A DNA stretch of 64,000 nucleotides, from the NCBI RefSeq assembly GCF_000687475.1, contig NC_057320.1, forward strand, positions 1,984,001 to 2,048,000, in the 5' to 3' direction. Origin of the DNA: Ustilaginoidea virens (lineage: Eukaryota; Ascomycota; Sordariomycetes; Hypocreales; Clavicipitaceae). Below the pieces are notes generated by a model, which was not told the DNA's origin, ran no database searches, and saw only the letters and a program-made list of their open reading frames with translations. The translations under genes and the position numbers were made by a program. Shown one piece after another: positions 1 through 11,820 of this stretch (position 1 is the stretch's first letter; the number at the start of each line of letters is the position of its first letter).

Positions 1-888
1 TTTTCTGACAGAATTATGGCTCCCCCAATCCCCAATTTCTGTCTCGGTCGAGCTTGCGTGCTACATGTATGGGAAAAGCTTCCATCACTGAAGCTAATCC
101 ACTGTGGCCCTAGTAGGTGCAGGTGGCGTCGTTCTCAAATGCTTCATGAAGTTGACCTTTGGCTAGTCAGAATGGATTTTGTCCTGGTTTAGGCTCAGTA
201 ATCACTTGGCCAGGCGACGAACAGGGCCCTTGACTAATTGCATGATTACTTTCCGGACATCCATGAATGAGTACGTAGGCATGTGACAAGGGGTACGTCA
301 TGCAGAAGGGGGAAATTGGAAATGAAAAAAAGACTTGATGCTCGTGCCTCATCGCCACGACTCTCAAAAGGACAATCGCCGAAAACCTTGTCGGTTTACC
401 ATCGCACCAAGCCAACAACTTTGTTCATACGGAGTACGGGAGTAGCGCGACCCCCGAACCGTCTAACACAGTTATTGGACCTTTGTGACACAAAGTCCCG
501 ACTCTAGGGATTACGAGATGGTTGGATAATCAACGATGCTCATTGCTTGCAGGGTACATGGTCTTTGCGCGCCAAGAAAATTACGCGGCAGGCACCTGCC
601 CGTTTCTACGGAGTATGCTCAGCGGTATCTGCCCGACCGTACGAACTTCGAGGTACGGAGGGAGCATCGAGTTTTGCGTCCTCCTTCCGACCCCCAAAGC
701 ACTAGACACATATTGAGGAGCCTGTGGAAAGTTTCCATTTCATGTCCATCCTTCAGTCCCCCTTCCAAGAAACATACTTTTTGTAACACTTTCCCGGACC
801 CCGGCTCGTTGTACGGTGTACCACTCGAAGTTCCCGACAGCCAGGTTCCTGGGAGCTCTGACGGCTCTGCAGACAATCAATTTAGCCA

Positions 889-946
<58 letters not shown>

Positions 947-2627
947 GAAGCCACAGTGGCGGTACTTGGGCTGTTTGGAAAGCACAGACAGATATCGACT
1001 GTTCAAGCAGGCAACGGAATGAGAATGCAAGGTACTCTGGACCCATGTTCTCATTCAACCAGAGTAAAAGATGACAGTGGGTGGCAAAAAGAGAGAAAGC
1101 GGCTCCATCGACGGGGGGGGTTTGTAAAAAAAAAAAAGAGAGTCAAGAAGCACAAGATGGATTTGATCAGCAGTTCCTCGCCTAGTATTTCGAGCCGGAC
1201 AACGAGAGCTAAGTACCAAGAAGAGGCTACTGTAAATGCCAAGCCACTCCAGGAACCCGGCATCAATTCCCGTCCACATGCTCCCGCACCATGGCCCATC
1301 TGCAGCTCCCGGCCGAGTGATGGATGTCTCACCCGTCAGATTCCAATTGACGGCCAAGATCGAAAGTCAGGGGACCAGGGTTTATCGCGGATCTGGCGTC
1401 CTAAAAGGAGAATAGATTCACCAAAAGCACACAGAGCAACGAAAACCGCCACTGGAGTGTCCCCAATTGGTTCAGTTACGAGGTTGCTGGAAGCATTCAA
1501 GCCAGCCGGGGCCCCCTATGCGTTAGCAAAGCCGCCGGTATTCGGGTATTTGCGCCCAGATGGCCCCAGAAATTGTCCAGTGAGAAGTCTTCCCGATTCC
1601 GTTCCTTGGAAATGACGACGCCAAACCCTCTAGGGGGCTGCAGCAGACGACATGGACCGGTGAGCAGTGAGCATTGAGCAGTGAGCACCGAACCTGCAAC
1701 CCCTGGGCTGCCGTTTGATGAAGAACGAAACAACAGGACGGACACGGAGAACCGAACTCGGGTCCTTGGTTGGGGTCTGAATGAACTGGTGTACTGTCTG
1801 TTTCCGAGTACTCCGTATTGAGTGACAGGACTCGTTGGGGCACTCTCTTCTCGCCCCTTGGCACTATACCTGACGGGGAACGGGGTACTTACGTTGGGTA
1901 GGTAAAGTAACTTATCTCTGGTTTGTCACAGTGGTGGTAATGACGGGCTTCATTCGTCTTGCCATCTTGGACCGTTGCAGAGGGCACGTCGTCCCCCGTC
2001 TTGGGTGCCGCAATCTCAGTATGGCCGTGTCGGATCAGAATCTCAAACTTGCTGGCAATACGACAACTTGAACGCGAGCACATACACGCGCGGATTGGAG
2101 ACAGAGAGAGGGGGGGGGGGGGGAAAGAGAGAGCAGTTGACACGCTCTCGACCTGGGGGAGCTTTACCCCTTCACCCTTAGACATGTCTTAGCCTTCCTC
2201 CCCAAGTTCAACTATAACAGCTCCCCGCTCGCCTACCCCTCCAAACAAAGACACAGAGGAAAGGAGGACCGAAGAAGAAAGGCTCCTCAAGATATACGAA
2301 AATAGACTCATGCATCTTGCAACTTTTTCCTGAGCTCTGCAAGCCGTCCACTGGACTAGGAACCGCTTATCATTGTCCAACACCCCAATAACCCCGTAAA
2401 CATAGACCTGGGAGTGGGATTTATCTCGCTTCATTCTCATCTCTTTGCCTGCAGCAATCGGTCAGCAACCACGACTCGCTCACCAATCAATTGTTAACTG
2501 AGTGATCGATCTGGAAAAGGCAAAGCTTTTTCGTCATCTTCCTTTAGACGGCGTCGAAGAGTTGGCTTAAGCCATAGAGGGAGTAGTTTGTCACCAGCCA
2601 CAACTCGCTGCTTTTCCGCAACCAAAA
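1..2627. other. Intergenic, no supported gene
   Basis: No conserved protein is recognisable in this stretch. The longest open frame (536-1615, 359 codons) is low-complexity, crosses a GCAA microsatellite and has no recognisable domain. The stretch contains scattered copies of the TACTCCGTA 9-mer (428-436, 607-615, 1809-1817), homopolymer runs and purine-rich tracts typical of fungal intergenic DNA. It may hold the far promoter of the 2EXR gene that starts at 2628. Confidence 0.6.
890..944. repeat. GCAA tetranucleotide microsatellite
   Basis: About 14 uninterrupted copies of GCAA/AAGC are visible. Read in frame it gives a Lys-Gln-Ala-Ser repeat, which explains several spurious open frames here. 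Confidence 0.95.
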
Positions 2628-3519
2628 ATGGCCCTCAAAGCAAAGGAAACACCGCCAGATTCTGTGGATCAGGATTCTACAAGGCCACTCCCTTCCTTTG
2701 TAAGTTTTCCTCTTGCTCGTTGACTCATCTCGCCCATATCCCAACATCCACAAGCTGGCCGAGGAGGGTGGGATAAGGTAGGGATCCAAAGGCCTTGAGA
2801 TGCCCACGGCTGACAACCCGTGTTATTCCCTCGTCGAAATACAGACCTTGTTTTTCCACCTTCCACCGGAGCTGCGCCTAAAGATCTGGAACTTGAACTT
2901 GCCTGTCATGAGACTCGTATCGTTAAACTGTGGCGGCAAATCGCCCTCGTTAAAGGAGCCGACCTCTTGTGCTACCATGGCCTTCATGGGATGCACTTCC
3001 GATGCGCCTGTTCCCGTAAACCTGCACGTTTGCGCCGAGTCTCGAGCGGACGCCTTAAAAACCTTCCGATGCGCCTTTGGCTTTGCCAGGATGCCGGGAC
3101 ACGTCTTCTTCAACCCTGAGAGCGACATCCTATACTTCGGGCCTCGAGAAGGCTATATGGCTGCCGACGCCCAGTTTCATACTTGCATGACCATGTGCGA
3201 CCGGGCACATCTAGCTGCCGTGCGCCGAATTGCCATCAGCGACGCCCTCTTCTGGGTGGAAGGCGCCTATAACTCCTTGGCTGCAGCGAGTCTTACCGTC
3301 CACGTAATCAAACAATTAGCGCTGCGCATGCCCTTCTTGGAGCAGGTTCTATTCGTGCCTCGCGAACAGGACGAAGTCGCAGAACCAATCTTGACCGAGA
3401 GGCGCATGAAATGCCAGGTTAGGATGGCCATGCAAACGGCGTGCTTAGAGTTGTCTTGTTGGCGGCCCCCTTCATGGGCGATCGTGTCTCTTCGCACTTT
3501 ATCATCGGCTTGTAGATGA
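2628..3519 (+). CDS. 2EXR domain protein (F-box-like, fungal)
   Basis: Function unknown; 2EXR proteins are a large fungal family with an F-box-like N-terminal motif. I rebuilt two exons: 2628-2699 (24 codons ending Pro-Ser-Phe) and 2845-3519, joined in phase 0 across a 145-nt intron (GTAAGT donor, ACAG acceptor). The splice produces the 2EXR signature SFTLFFHLPPELRLKIW, with Leu-Pro-Pro-Glu-Leu-Arg and Lys-Ile-Trp, at about residues 23-39. A second conserved block of the family (alternating hydrophobic residues ending with Asp-Ile-Leu-Tyr-Phe) lies near residue 118. The predicted length is 248 aa, at the short end for the family. The C-terminus after about residue 195 is less convincing and could hide another intron. 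It stands alone, divergent from the LCAT-like gene's 3' end. Assignment to the family is secure; a cellular role is not. Confidence 0.8.
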
Positions 3520-4666
3520 GCACATTTTATTTTGACTGCTTTTGGGCTGTCAGAGCGACAAGCCGCCGCAGGCGTGAGCAGCACGGCCTTCTTTTACTTC
3601 TTTGGGGGGGGGGTTTTTTTTTTCTTTTTTCTTTTTCTTTTAAACGTCATGCCAAGAAGAATGACGACTCAAGATCTACCCGACTGGATATGAAGTTAAG
3701 ACGCTCGCAACATGACCAACATAGGAATCGCCACTGCCGAAAAAAAGAAATGCTTGGTGAAAAGGGCTATGCCGAACTTCATTCACCCCTTCAACCTCCT
3801 ATATTGAAGGAAGCCACTACGATTGTCACTCTGTACTAGTACAATGTACAACATGAGTCTTCTCTGGTCCCAAAGTTGTGGGCAAGAGCCAAACACGTTT
3901 CAAGTTGGCGTTTGTAATCAACTCCTCTCATTCCAATAGCTGGATGTGCAGGCCCTGAGCACAATTGTATTCGAAAGCCTAATCGGCCATTTTTCGGCCG
4001 TGGAAGGCAATTATACTCGATGACTTTTACCTACTCTTGGTTGGTAGGGAAGGGGGGGTTTTTTTTTTCTTCTTTTTCTCCTTTTTTTTTCTGTCTCCAG
4101 TAACCGGTCCTGCTGTACGAAGATGGGGCTGTACATTCTCAATCGTCGGAACGGTCACAATGGTGTTCTGGGTTGGGTTTTTGTACAAAATGACCTTGAG
4201 AGTACTTGGGCAGCAGAATGCGGTCTCAAGTAGGTACTCAGCCATATCAAGCGCACGGGTTTTGAGGGTGCCAAAAGGCGTTGTGGACCGATAACAGAAA
4301 GACGTGCCATCGCGAGAGTTTAAAAAACACGAATATTCTCATCGACTTCACACCTTGTTTCGCATCTGGTCCAATTCGCCCGTCTTTGGTCTGATGAGGA
4401 TAGAAATGCCAGCCGCCGCGTCTTTGGTCACTTCCTGGCGCTTAAACTATCAATCACCTTATCCGTGTGGTGATATATTGATCCGGCTTCGGTTGATCTC
4501 GAGGTTGACCGCACACGCCTGTCGATACTATCCCATCATGTCCATTTTCCGTCTCTCTCGCGCAGTAAACCCCTCCCCACCGCAACAAACACCCTCTCTC
4601 CCTTTCATCCACCCCACTGAAGGAATCTAATGCCGCCTGCCTTCCCAAAAAGGCGAGAGTTGGTCA
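3520..4666. other. Intergenic between convergent genes
   Basis: This is the 3' flank of the 2EXR gene (+) and of the LCAT-like gene (-). It contains G8-10/T9-10 homopolymer pairs (about 3605-3640 and 4050-4090) and no recognisable coding sequence. Confidence 0.6.
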
Positions 4667-7372
4667 TCATTTCAGACCGATTCCCCTTTTCCGACCCCGC
4701 AGGAGAGCATCAAGTGCTTGGCACACCGCTGGTAAATCGCCTAGCATGGTGAGATGGCCACGTTCGGTGCTCACTCTCCCTGAGCGAACGATGGAGTAGC
4801 CCCCGGGCAGCATGGCTTCACGGGCGAGAACTACTCCGTCCCCGGGTCTGAAAAGCAGGTCATCGTAGGCGTCAGCGTAGGCAATCGCTTCTTGAGAAGC
4901 CACCTGAGCTGCGTAGACTGTCGGGATCGTCTTTCCATAGAGGACGGCATGCGGCGGGTAGGCATTAGATGATTCGTGGGCCTTGGAGTGCACGAGTTCA
5001 GAGCGGAACCTTCTAGTTGCCGCAAGTGTTCGTCTTAGATATAGCATGTACCGCTCATGGTCCAGGACACTGGTGCCAGGCACGGCGCAAGGCGTTGACG
5101 GCGACTGAGGCGGAGACGGCGGCGGAGCAGCTCCGAGATTCTCGCTAGGTGAGGGGCCGGGGCCGGGGCTGGGTCGAGGGCCGGGATCCAGCGGCTTTCT
5201 TGACTTGAGCAACGAGTTGGGGAGCAATGACGAGAGCGGGGACGACAGACTTTGCTGCTTTCCGCGATTGTACGGCGGTAAGGGCGGTGCCACGCAAGGG
5301 CTCAGGCGCCACTTGACCCAGTCGTCAGCATTGAAAAAGTCGACGGGGTACGGCTGTCCGGTATGCTTGTCGACAAAGCAGGAGCCGTCGTCAGGCAGCA
5401 GAGCAAAGGATGTGCGGATGGAAAAGTTCACCTGGGCTGTGAGCAACTTCTCGTTGAAGAGAACAGCGTCGCCGTTGCGGAATGGTCCCAGGATGTTGAT
5501 GCAGCGCTGTGGCGTCCCGGCATATAGCACGCCAGCGAACAGTTCCGGCCGTTGATTGACCGCGTGTCTCGTTATCAGGCCGCCAAGGCTGTGAGCAATC
5601 ACCATGGCCCCACGAGCCTCCGCAGGCATGCCGGCTTGGTTGGATGGCAGCGTGGCCAGAAAACTCTGCAGCTTCTTTGACGACAAAGCTGGGCTGAGTC
5701 GCCAGTCATATCCGTAGTCCCATATTCGGAGTTTGCCGCTGCGGGCGTTGGGTGAGGAGCGCAGTTTCTTGAACAGCTTCCGGGACACATCCACGGGGCC
5801 GACATGCTTCAGCATACCCGAAGGTATTACGCGCTCCTCCATGGTTTCCTCGTCTTCGTCATCCAAGCCAACCTCCAGGTTCGCTTTGCGCATGTTGAAA
5901 CCAAGCTTCACGGGAGCCCAGAGCTGCTGATGCGGCGGCTCGGCTGAGCGTAGCACAGAGCCTCGATAACCACCCAATATGACCAGGTCACCAGTGAGGT
6001 CTTCCAAAACGCGGTCCATGGCCGCAGGAGTCACCGCTTTTGGAACCGCGGAGATCGAGCTGCGCACGTTCTCTCCGCCTGATTCTGGCTTCGGTGGGTC
6101 GCCCGCGTGGTCTACTGTTGAGTTGGAGAAAAGACCGTTGAGAGATATGGAAGGCATCCGGGAAGCAACTTGTAGTCGTGTCAGACTGGGCATCTTGAAA
6201 TTGGGCACATCTGGAAGGCTATCCCTGATTGCCATGAATCGGATATTGACCATTTCCCTCACGTCGCTGAACTTGTTGTCGTCTCCCAATGAGGATTGGC
6301 GCGAAAGACTGTGATATAGCATGCTTTCGTCAGAGGTCACTCGTCGCAGCACAGAAGGGGGGGGCTCAGGTGTTGAGGAGGAAGCAAGTTCTCGTCTTGC
6401 TGGACCCTGCAGAGGAGCATGGCTGTCGTCCTTGCCAGACTCTGCTGGGCATCCGATAGAGTAGGTCTTGGGGGTAGCAGATTGGTGGCTTAGTGTTGCC
6501 GACTGCAGGTGACAGGCAGCTCCAGGTTTGGGGGACGAGTGCTGACTGGTTTTGTGGTCCCCCGTGAGACTTGACAGGAAGGAAGTTGGCAAAGAGGGAA
6601 GCAAGTTTGTGTGAGCGGAGAAGGAAGGCAATGCCCTTTGGAGCCTTTTGAAAGCTTCCTGCCCTGCAGACCGCGAGCGGCGTTGCCTTGTAGGGCCAAA
6701 CGCGGACTCTAGCAGGCCTTTGGTCTGACGGGAACGGGACGACGCCGTATCGGCGGCAACAGTCTTGAGTCCTGATGCCCAGGGGGAAGGCAAGGGCAGC
6801 TCACCTGCCGACGGAGACTGCGGTGGTACGCTGCTCGGAGCGACGGTTGCGAATGCCATGGGATGCCCGGGTTTGGCCATTGTTGGAGAGACGCCCTGCG
6901 TGGCTTCTGAACGGGGTATGTTGAGGCTGTGGACCATGTCGCACTCTCCATCTTGTCCATCTTGTCCATCTTGTCCATCTTGTCCATCTTCTGCTCCTCC
7001 TGGGGCCTGCACCTGTGCCCGTTCTCCATTCCGAGTCCCCAGGTTTGGGTTGTTAAAGCAACTGCCGCCAGACACCCGTTCCAAAGCCGTTGCCTTCTCT
7101 GCCGCAGGGGTGTGAGCGGACGTCATGTGACTTGCAGCTGCACTCAGGGCGGGTTGAAGAGCAGCCAGCGCCTCATCTTGATCTTGAATAAAATCTGCAT
7201 TGGAGAGATCCGCGCGATCAGGGGCAACTTGTAAGCCAGAAACTTGCTTTTGCTGGAAAGTCGAGCCTGACGAAAGCTGATGAAAGCCAGCCGCGTGATG
7301 CCGGCAGGTTGGACTCGGCGGGTTTGGCGGGTTTAGCGGGTTTGGCAAGCCAATTTGGTTTGCCGGACTCAT
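4667..7372 (-). CDS. LCAT-like alpha/beta hydrolase (putative lipase/acyltransferase)
   Basis: A single 901-codon exon. Residues 1 to about 420 are Pro/Ser/Gly-rich and probably disordered, with a Gly-Gln-Asp repeat from a 9-bp tandem at about 6947-6991. The C-terminal half is an alpha/beta hydrolase resembling lecithin:cholesterol acyltransferase: a Gly-rich start with Leu-Val-Ile-Leu-Gly-Gly-Tyr-Arg-Gly near residue 470, a conserved Tyr-Asp-Trp-Arg-Leu, and the nucleophile elbow AHSLGGL with Ser about 595, followed by the Tyr-Ala-Gly-Thr-Pro segment. The likely catalytic Asp and His lie in the blocks around FRPGDG and RGHLTM near the C-terminus. No signal peptide is visible, so the enzyme is probably intracellular. 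A proline-rich insert (about residues 715-755) separates core and C-terminal blocks. The ATG at 7372 is the first in frame; substrate is unknown, and a lipase, phospholipase or acyl-transfer activity all fit. Confidence 0.82.
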   Translation of the reverse strand: MSPANQIGLPNPLNPPNPPSPTCRHHAAGFHQLSSGSTFQQKQVSGLQVAPDRADLSNADFIQDQDEALAALQPALSAAASHMTSAHTPAAEKATALERVSGGSCFNNPNLGTRNGERAQVQAPGGAEDGQDGQDGQDGQDGECDMVHSLNIPRSEATQGVSPTMAKPGHPMAFATVAPSSVPPQSPSAGELPLPSPWASGLKTVAADTASSRSRQTKGLLESAFGPTRQRRSRSAGQEAFKRLQRALPSFSAHTNLLPSLPTSFLSSLTGDHKTSQHSSPKPGAACHLQSATLSHQSATPKTYSIGCPAESGKDDSHAPLQGPARRELASSSTPEPPPSVLRRVTSDESMLYHSLSRQSSLGDDNKFSDVREMVNIRFMAIRDSLPDVPNFKMPSLTRLQVASRMPSISLNGLFSNSTVDHAGDPPKPESGGENVRSSISAVPKAVTPAAMDRVLEDLTGDLVILGGYRGSVLRSAEPPHQQLWAPVKLGFNMRKANLEVGLDDEDEETMEERVIPSGMLKHVGPVDVSRKLFKKLRSSPNARSGKLRIWDYGYDWRLSPALSSKKLQSFLATLPSNQAGMPAEARGAMVIAHSLGGLITRHAVNQRPELFAGVLYAGTPQRCINILGPFRNGDAVLFNEKLLTAQVNFSIRTSFALLPDDGSCFVDKHTGQPYPVDFFNADDWVKWRLSPCVAPPLPPYNRGKQQSLSSPLSSLLPNSLLKSRKPLDPGPRPSPGPGPSPSENLGAAPPPSPPQSPSTPCAVPGTSVLDHERYMLYLRRTLAATRRFRSELVHSKAHESSNAYPPHAVLYGKTIPTVYAAQVASQEAIAYADAYDDLLFRPGDGVVLAREAMLPGGYSIVRSGRVSTERGHLTMLGDLPAVCQALDALLRGRKRGIGLK
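6947..6991. repeat. 9-bp tandem repeat inside the LCAT-like CDS
   Basis: About five copies of CATCTTGTC (plus strand) encode the Asp-Gly-Gln repeat in the disordered N-terminus. The unit length is a multiple of three, so copy-number change would not shift the frame. Confidence 0.9.
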
Positions 7373-8872
7373 GTTGCAATAATTTTTTGCTCAGATTGAT
7401 TTGCTGCGGTCTAATGAATAAAAAGAGGCCAAGATTGATGATCTGAAATGCGGTATTGTCCCGAAATGGGTTGGGTTGACGGCTACATGTATAACGGCTT
7501 TTTTTGACGTTTGAAGAAGTCAATAGCAAGCAGCACAGCCAAGTGATGAGCAGCCAGGTCCTCCCTGACAACCCAACATTTGAGTGAATCGGGGATTTTG
7601 GGTCAGAAGTGAGGAATAAAAAAAGGAACAAGACGAGCGTATTTCTATGTCGGTGACGGGGTTGTCCGGGCCAATGCTGCTTGCCACTCGCACTCCGTTC
7701 ATCCCGGGCTCTCTGATCAGCTGGGGAAGAGTTGAATCACGAAGGGCAGATTGCAGGGCAAGACGGCAGACAGGGCAAGCAGCAAGGGAGTTGGCGCTGA
7801 GGGGCCCTGGGCTCCTCCTCTCCTCTGGTGGCGGGGACGGGGTTTAGATGGGCACCGGGGATGCTATCGTAAGCCCAAGGGGGGCGTCTCGCCTAGGCGT
7901 CTGTCTGTCTGGTTCAGACTGGAGGCATTTCCACTCCAGCCCGAGTCTGCCGGCCACACAGACTACAGGAGAGCAGCCCTCCCCTTCCCCCCCCCCCCTC
8001 CCCCCTAGGAGTCAAGCGGGGCAGTACGAGGTTGCCGCAAGGTCGTGGGAAATCGTCAGAATCAACGTTGAGTAAGACGTTCGGGGCCTTGCATCGTGAG
8101 CTCGCCGGCTTTCGCGCATCTGACACGCACCAGCCAGAACTGTGTTGTGTTATCTCGGAGGAGTCCCATGTCAGTCTCGGGACTCTCAGGCACGTAGTAG
8201 CCTACCTGGGTCGCCAACTGAGGACAAGACGTGTGTCCATCTGGCCTGGCCTGCACAAGACAGGCACGGAAAGGTCCATGACGCATTCATCCATGATCCA
8301 TCCTGGCACTGACGGATTCATTGGTGGTAGGGTAGGGCTGTCGAACGGGCCAGGCAATTGGGAATCGGGAATTTAGGATTGACTGCATCTGCAGCTACTC
8401 GGAGGTACCTGAGGTACTTGCTCTGTAACTGGTATTTGAATTGAGGTGCCATCTGCCATCGGTCATTTACTAAATAGGTACCTTACCTACTGTACCTACC
8501 TAAATGCAATATGCAAAATATGCACTGTGCGGCAGCCCCATCTGGCAGGTGGAGCTACTGTACTCCATACCTACTTTGGCAGGAGCTAGCTTGGCAGGAG
8601 CTAGTTTGGCAGGAGCTACAGGTACCTTAGGTACATTAGGTAGTTTGGCAGGTGGCAGGAAACGGCAGCCACCTGGTCTGGTGGCCCCCGATCGGACCTT
8701 CACTGCCTTGATGAATGTGGGGCTGGGGCTGGTGCCAAATTCCAAATGTCTAAACAGCCGATGGCATCTCGTTTGGAACTGGATTTGGATCCATCTTCAA
8801 GCTCATGTGTGGGGGTGTCAAGTCTTCATCTCCCTCAGCCACCGTCTCCCGCACGAATGCCGCAGCGTAGCC
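7373..8872. other. Divergent intergenic region with short repeats
   Basis: This is shared 5' flank of the LCAT-like gene (-) and the histidine phosphatase (+). It contains a TTGGCAGGAGCTAG-type minisatellite (about 8575-8640, three to four units) and a cluster of GGTACC/TAGGTA/TACCTA words (8403-8500 and 8620-8645). An open frame continues upstream of the phosphatase ATG to 8504, but it is made from these repeats and is not conserved-looking. Confidence 0.6.
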
Positions 8873-10447
8873 ATGTCGACTCTGGTGCCGCGGCCACCCT
8901 ACTCTGATGCCGAACTGGCAGCGCTCTACCCCCCTCAGCTTCGACTGTGCCAAGTCCAGATTCTTCTTCGCCATGGCGAACGCACTCCGACCAACCCGAG
9001 ATTCGCAAACACGGGTCTCCCAGCCTTCTGGCCCTATTGCTCCGCCGTCAATCACCTTCGCAATGCCGTCCTCGACCCGGACACGGCGCGCTTCTCCGTG
9101 CTCGAGTGGAGGCGGAGGCTCGAGACCACGGCCCCCGACGGCTCTCCCGTCTTGGCGTCCGGCCCCGGCGGCCAAATCGACAGCATCTGCGACGCGGGCA
9201 TGTTGACGGATCGCGGCCGCGAGACGACATTTCACTTGGGCCAAAGGCTTCGCAAGCTGTACGTCGACCAGCTCGGCTTTCTCCCCGCCAAAGTCCAAAA
9301 CACCGACTTCATGTACGCACGATCCACGCCCATTCCGCGAGCTCTGGAATCCGTGCAGCAGGCCCTGAGTGGGCTCTTCCCTCGCCACGCCCGCGCCGAC
9401 GACTTCTCTCCCCCGACCATCATCTCCCGCGCACCCGCAGACGAAACTCTGTTTCCCAATGACTCCCATTGCCGCCGCTTCGCCGTCCTGGCCCGCGCCT
9501 TTGCTCAACGAGCTGCGGACCGGTGGAACGACAGCGAGGACATGGCCTACCTCACCGACAAGTTGGGTAAATGGATGCCGCCCGACAGACCGAGGGTTGC
9601 TGTGGATTCGCGTCCCCGCTTGAGCGGCATAATGGACACTGTCAACGCAACGTCTGCCCATGGACCGGGTACGAGACTGCCACGCGAGTTTTACGACGCC
9701 AGGGTAAAGCGCGTCCTGGAAAAGATTGCAGTGGAAGAATGGTACGCAGGCTACAAGGAGAGCGAGGAATATCGCACTCTGGGCATTGGCGCTTTGCTCG
9801 GCGACCTGGTCTTGCGCATGGTCGAGTCTGCCGCGAGGGTCCCGACCAGCAACAGCCCGCCCGGCATGGCGAAGCAGCAGCAGCCGGATGCCGTGCCGTC
9901 TGGCATTCTTTTCGGTCTGAGCGGGTGCCACGACACGACCTTGGCTGCCACCCTTGCCAGTCTCGGCGCCTTGAACGAAGACGAATGGCCTCCCTTCACC
10001 AGCCACATTGCCGTGGAATTGTTCCAGCGAACCGACACAGACGCAGCCACTCCGAGGCATTCGTGGTGGGACGCCCTCCTGGGCCGCTCGCCCTCCCATC
10101 AACACCAAATAGGTCGCAAGCCAACCCAGGCGCTCAGCGAGCCGGAGAAGAAGCGTCTGCGAGATTTCTACGTTCGCATTCGCTACAATGACCGACCCGT
10201 CGCGATTCCCGGCTGCAAAGCACCGGGCGACCACCTCGACGGCGACGAGTCGTTTTGCACCTTGGTAAGCTGAGCAGGAACCGCCCGCCCGCCCCATGGT
10301 CAAGGGACCCAGCTGAGCAGCGGAACTTAGCAAGCATTCAAGTCCATCGTGGATAGATTCACCCCGCACGACTGGAAGCAGCAATGCCGTACAAACATGA
10401 ACGCCCCTCCTTTTCCTGCCGCGCCGGAACCCGCGGGGTACTCTTGA
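8873..10447 (+). CDS. Histidine phosphatase, branch 2 (acid phosphatase family)
   Basis: A phosphomonoesterase of the histidine acid phosphatase clan. The RHGERTP motif at residues 33-39 supplies the His34 nucleophile, and the C-terminal HD pair (GCHDTT, His353-Asp354) supplies the proton donor. The block with Arg-Ser-Thr-Pro-Ile-Pro-Arg-Ala-Leu-Glu-Ser and the missing signal peptide recall lysophosphatidic acid phosphatase type 6 more than secreted phytases; this is inference. I chose the ATG at 8873 because conservation starts there. The first exon (8873-10264) appears to end in a short tail, but a 66-nt intron (10265-10330, GTAAGC to TTAG) joins it in phase 0 to a 38-codon second exon (10331-10447). 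That exon restores the family's ending, with Ala-Phe-Lys, Thr-Pro, a Trp and a Cys. Predicted length 502 aa. Confidence 0.85.
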
Positions 10448-11820
10448 CCCTTGTTTAGAAGAAGAAGAAAACCTGCCGTCCTCGAATGGCATGACGAGAC
10501 GACTTGGTGGGTGGACTTTTATGCTTGGTTGATACCGGTCCCAGGCTTTTCACATGCACATACTGGACCTGGCCAAAGCCTAGGCAGCGCAGTATCCAGC
10601 ATCCAAGCTAAGTAGACCACCATCCGGTAGACATGGTTGTCCGCAGAGCTCAGCTTGAATCCTTTTTTTTTTCTTGTTTCTAAAAAGGCAGCAGAATGCT
10701 ACCCTCGTCGTTGGTGGCGGCACAAATGTCCGACTCTGCAGGCGAGAGCGTTGATAAAAATCCCAGCCGGTGGTGTGGCACGCCCTGGTCTAGTGGCGAT
10801 GATGGCAATATACCATCTTTGATGCGTCAAGACTTGGCCGTCCAGCTCCAAAACCTTTTGGCTCCAGAGCAGGGACGGGAGGGCAACACCAGGACCAGGT
10901 CGGCTTGGAAACGACCCGTCTACATGTCATCTGTGTCGCACACACGGCAACATTACTTGGGACCGGGGCAATCCTCGGCAGCAGGGTCGCCGCGTCGCTT
11001 CATGTTTTCTTCAAAAGAATTGGCGGAAGCGGTGGTCGCAAAAGTTTACTCACCTAGAGCAGCTCACAGACCGGACTGGACAAGGTGTCCGAGGAGCAAT
11101 CACCTCAATACATGCCAAACGCTAGCCATGCGAGAGAGCCCAACCAACTATTGACAAATGAACATGCATGGATGGCCCTCCGGACAGCAACATCACCCAC
11201 TCCTGCTCCGCGGAAGCCCGTGGACGTGATTCTCCCAACTTCCCGGATGCCTCGCTTCCTGTGCCATTGCCCCTGCTCCAACGCGAGAAAAGCCTTGCTG
11301 ACCCGGCTGCTTGGAATTGCCACATTATATTAGCGCCTCCCATCCTTGCACATCTTGGACGTCAAGACACAGTCTCCCCTCAACGGCGATACTTCCAACG
11401 GTGTACCCAATCTCTTCCTGCGAACCGTACCCTTGCTGGACCAGCTTAAACCCCTGAGGCTTGTGATCCAAATATATACCACAGGCACAAAAAAAAAAAA
11501 AAAATAGATTCAAAACTTCGTACACTGAGGAAGAGGAAAAGAAATTACCAAGAAATAAAAATGTAGGAATGATGGAAGTGTTTTAATTGGGTAAAGTGTG
11601 GATATTATAGAAAAGAAAAAAAGAGAGAGAAGAAAAAGAAAAAAAAAGATAAAAAAAAAAAAAAACATAGAGGGTGGCGGGGAGGGAGGTTTGGGTTTTC
11701 CCGAGAAGCCAAAGTGACGGGAAGAAATACCTCCGTCCCGACCCGATTGCAACAAATCCAAGAAGCCGAAATCCCCAACTTCCCTTCGCTTTCCAAAGGA
11801 AGATATGCAGGAAAGTGACA
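10448..11820. other. Intergenic between convergent genes
   Basis: This holds 3' flanks of the phosphatase and of the nrd1-like gene. A 152-codon open frame (10696-11154, +) has no recognisable domain and I do not call it. An A-rich tract (11488-11505) and a purine-rich stretch (11540-11680) lie just beyond the nrd1-like stop. Confidence 0.55.

Noticed and set aside
536..1615. 359-codon open frame on the plus strand
   Set aside because: It crosses a GCAA microsatellite, is low-complexity, overlaps open frames on the other strand and has no recognisable domain.
8750..10492. 580-codon antisense frame opposite the histidine phosphatase
   Set aside because: A shadow of a GC-rich coding region; the plus strand holds the catalytic motifs.
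10696..11154. 152-codon open frame on the plus strand
   Set aside because: No domain or conserved composition, and it lies in the 3' flank between convergent genes.
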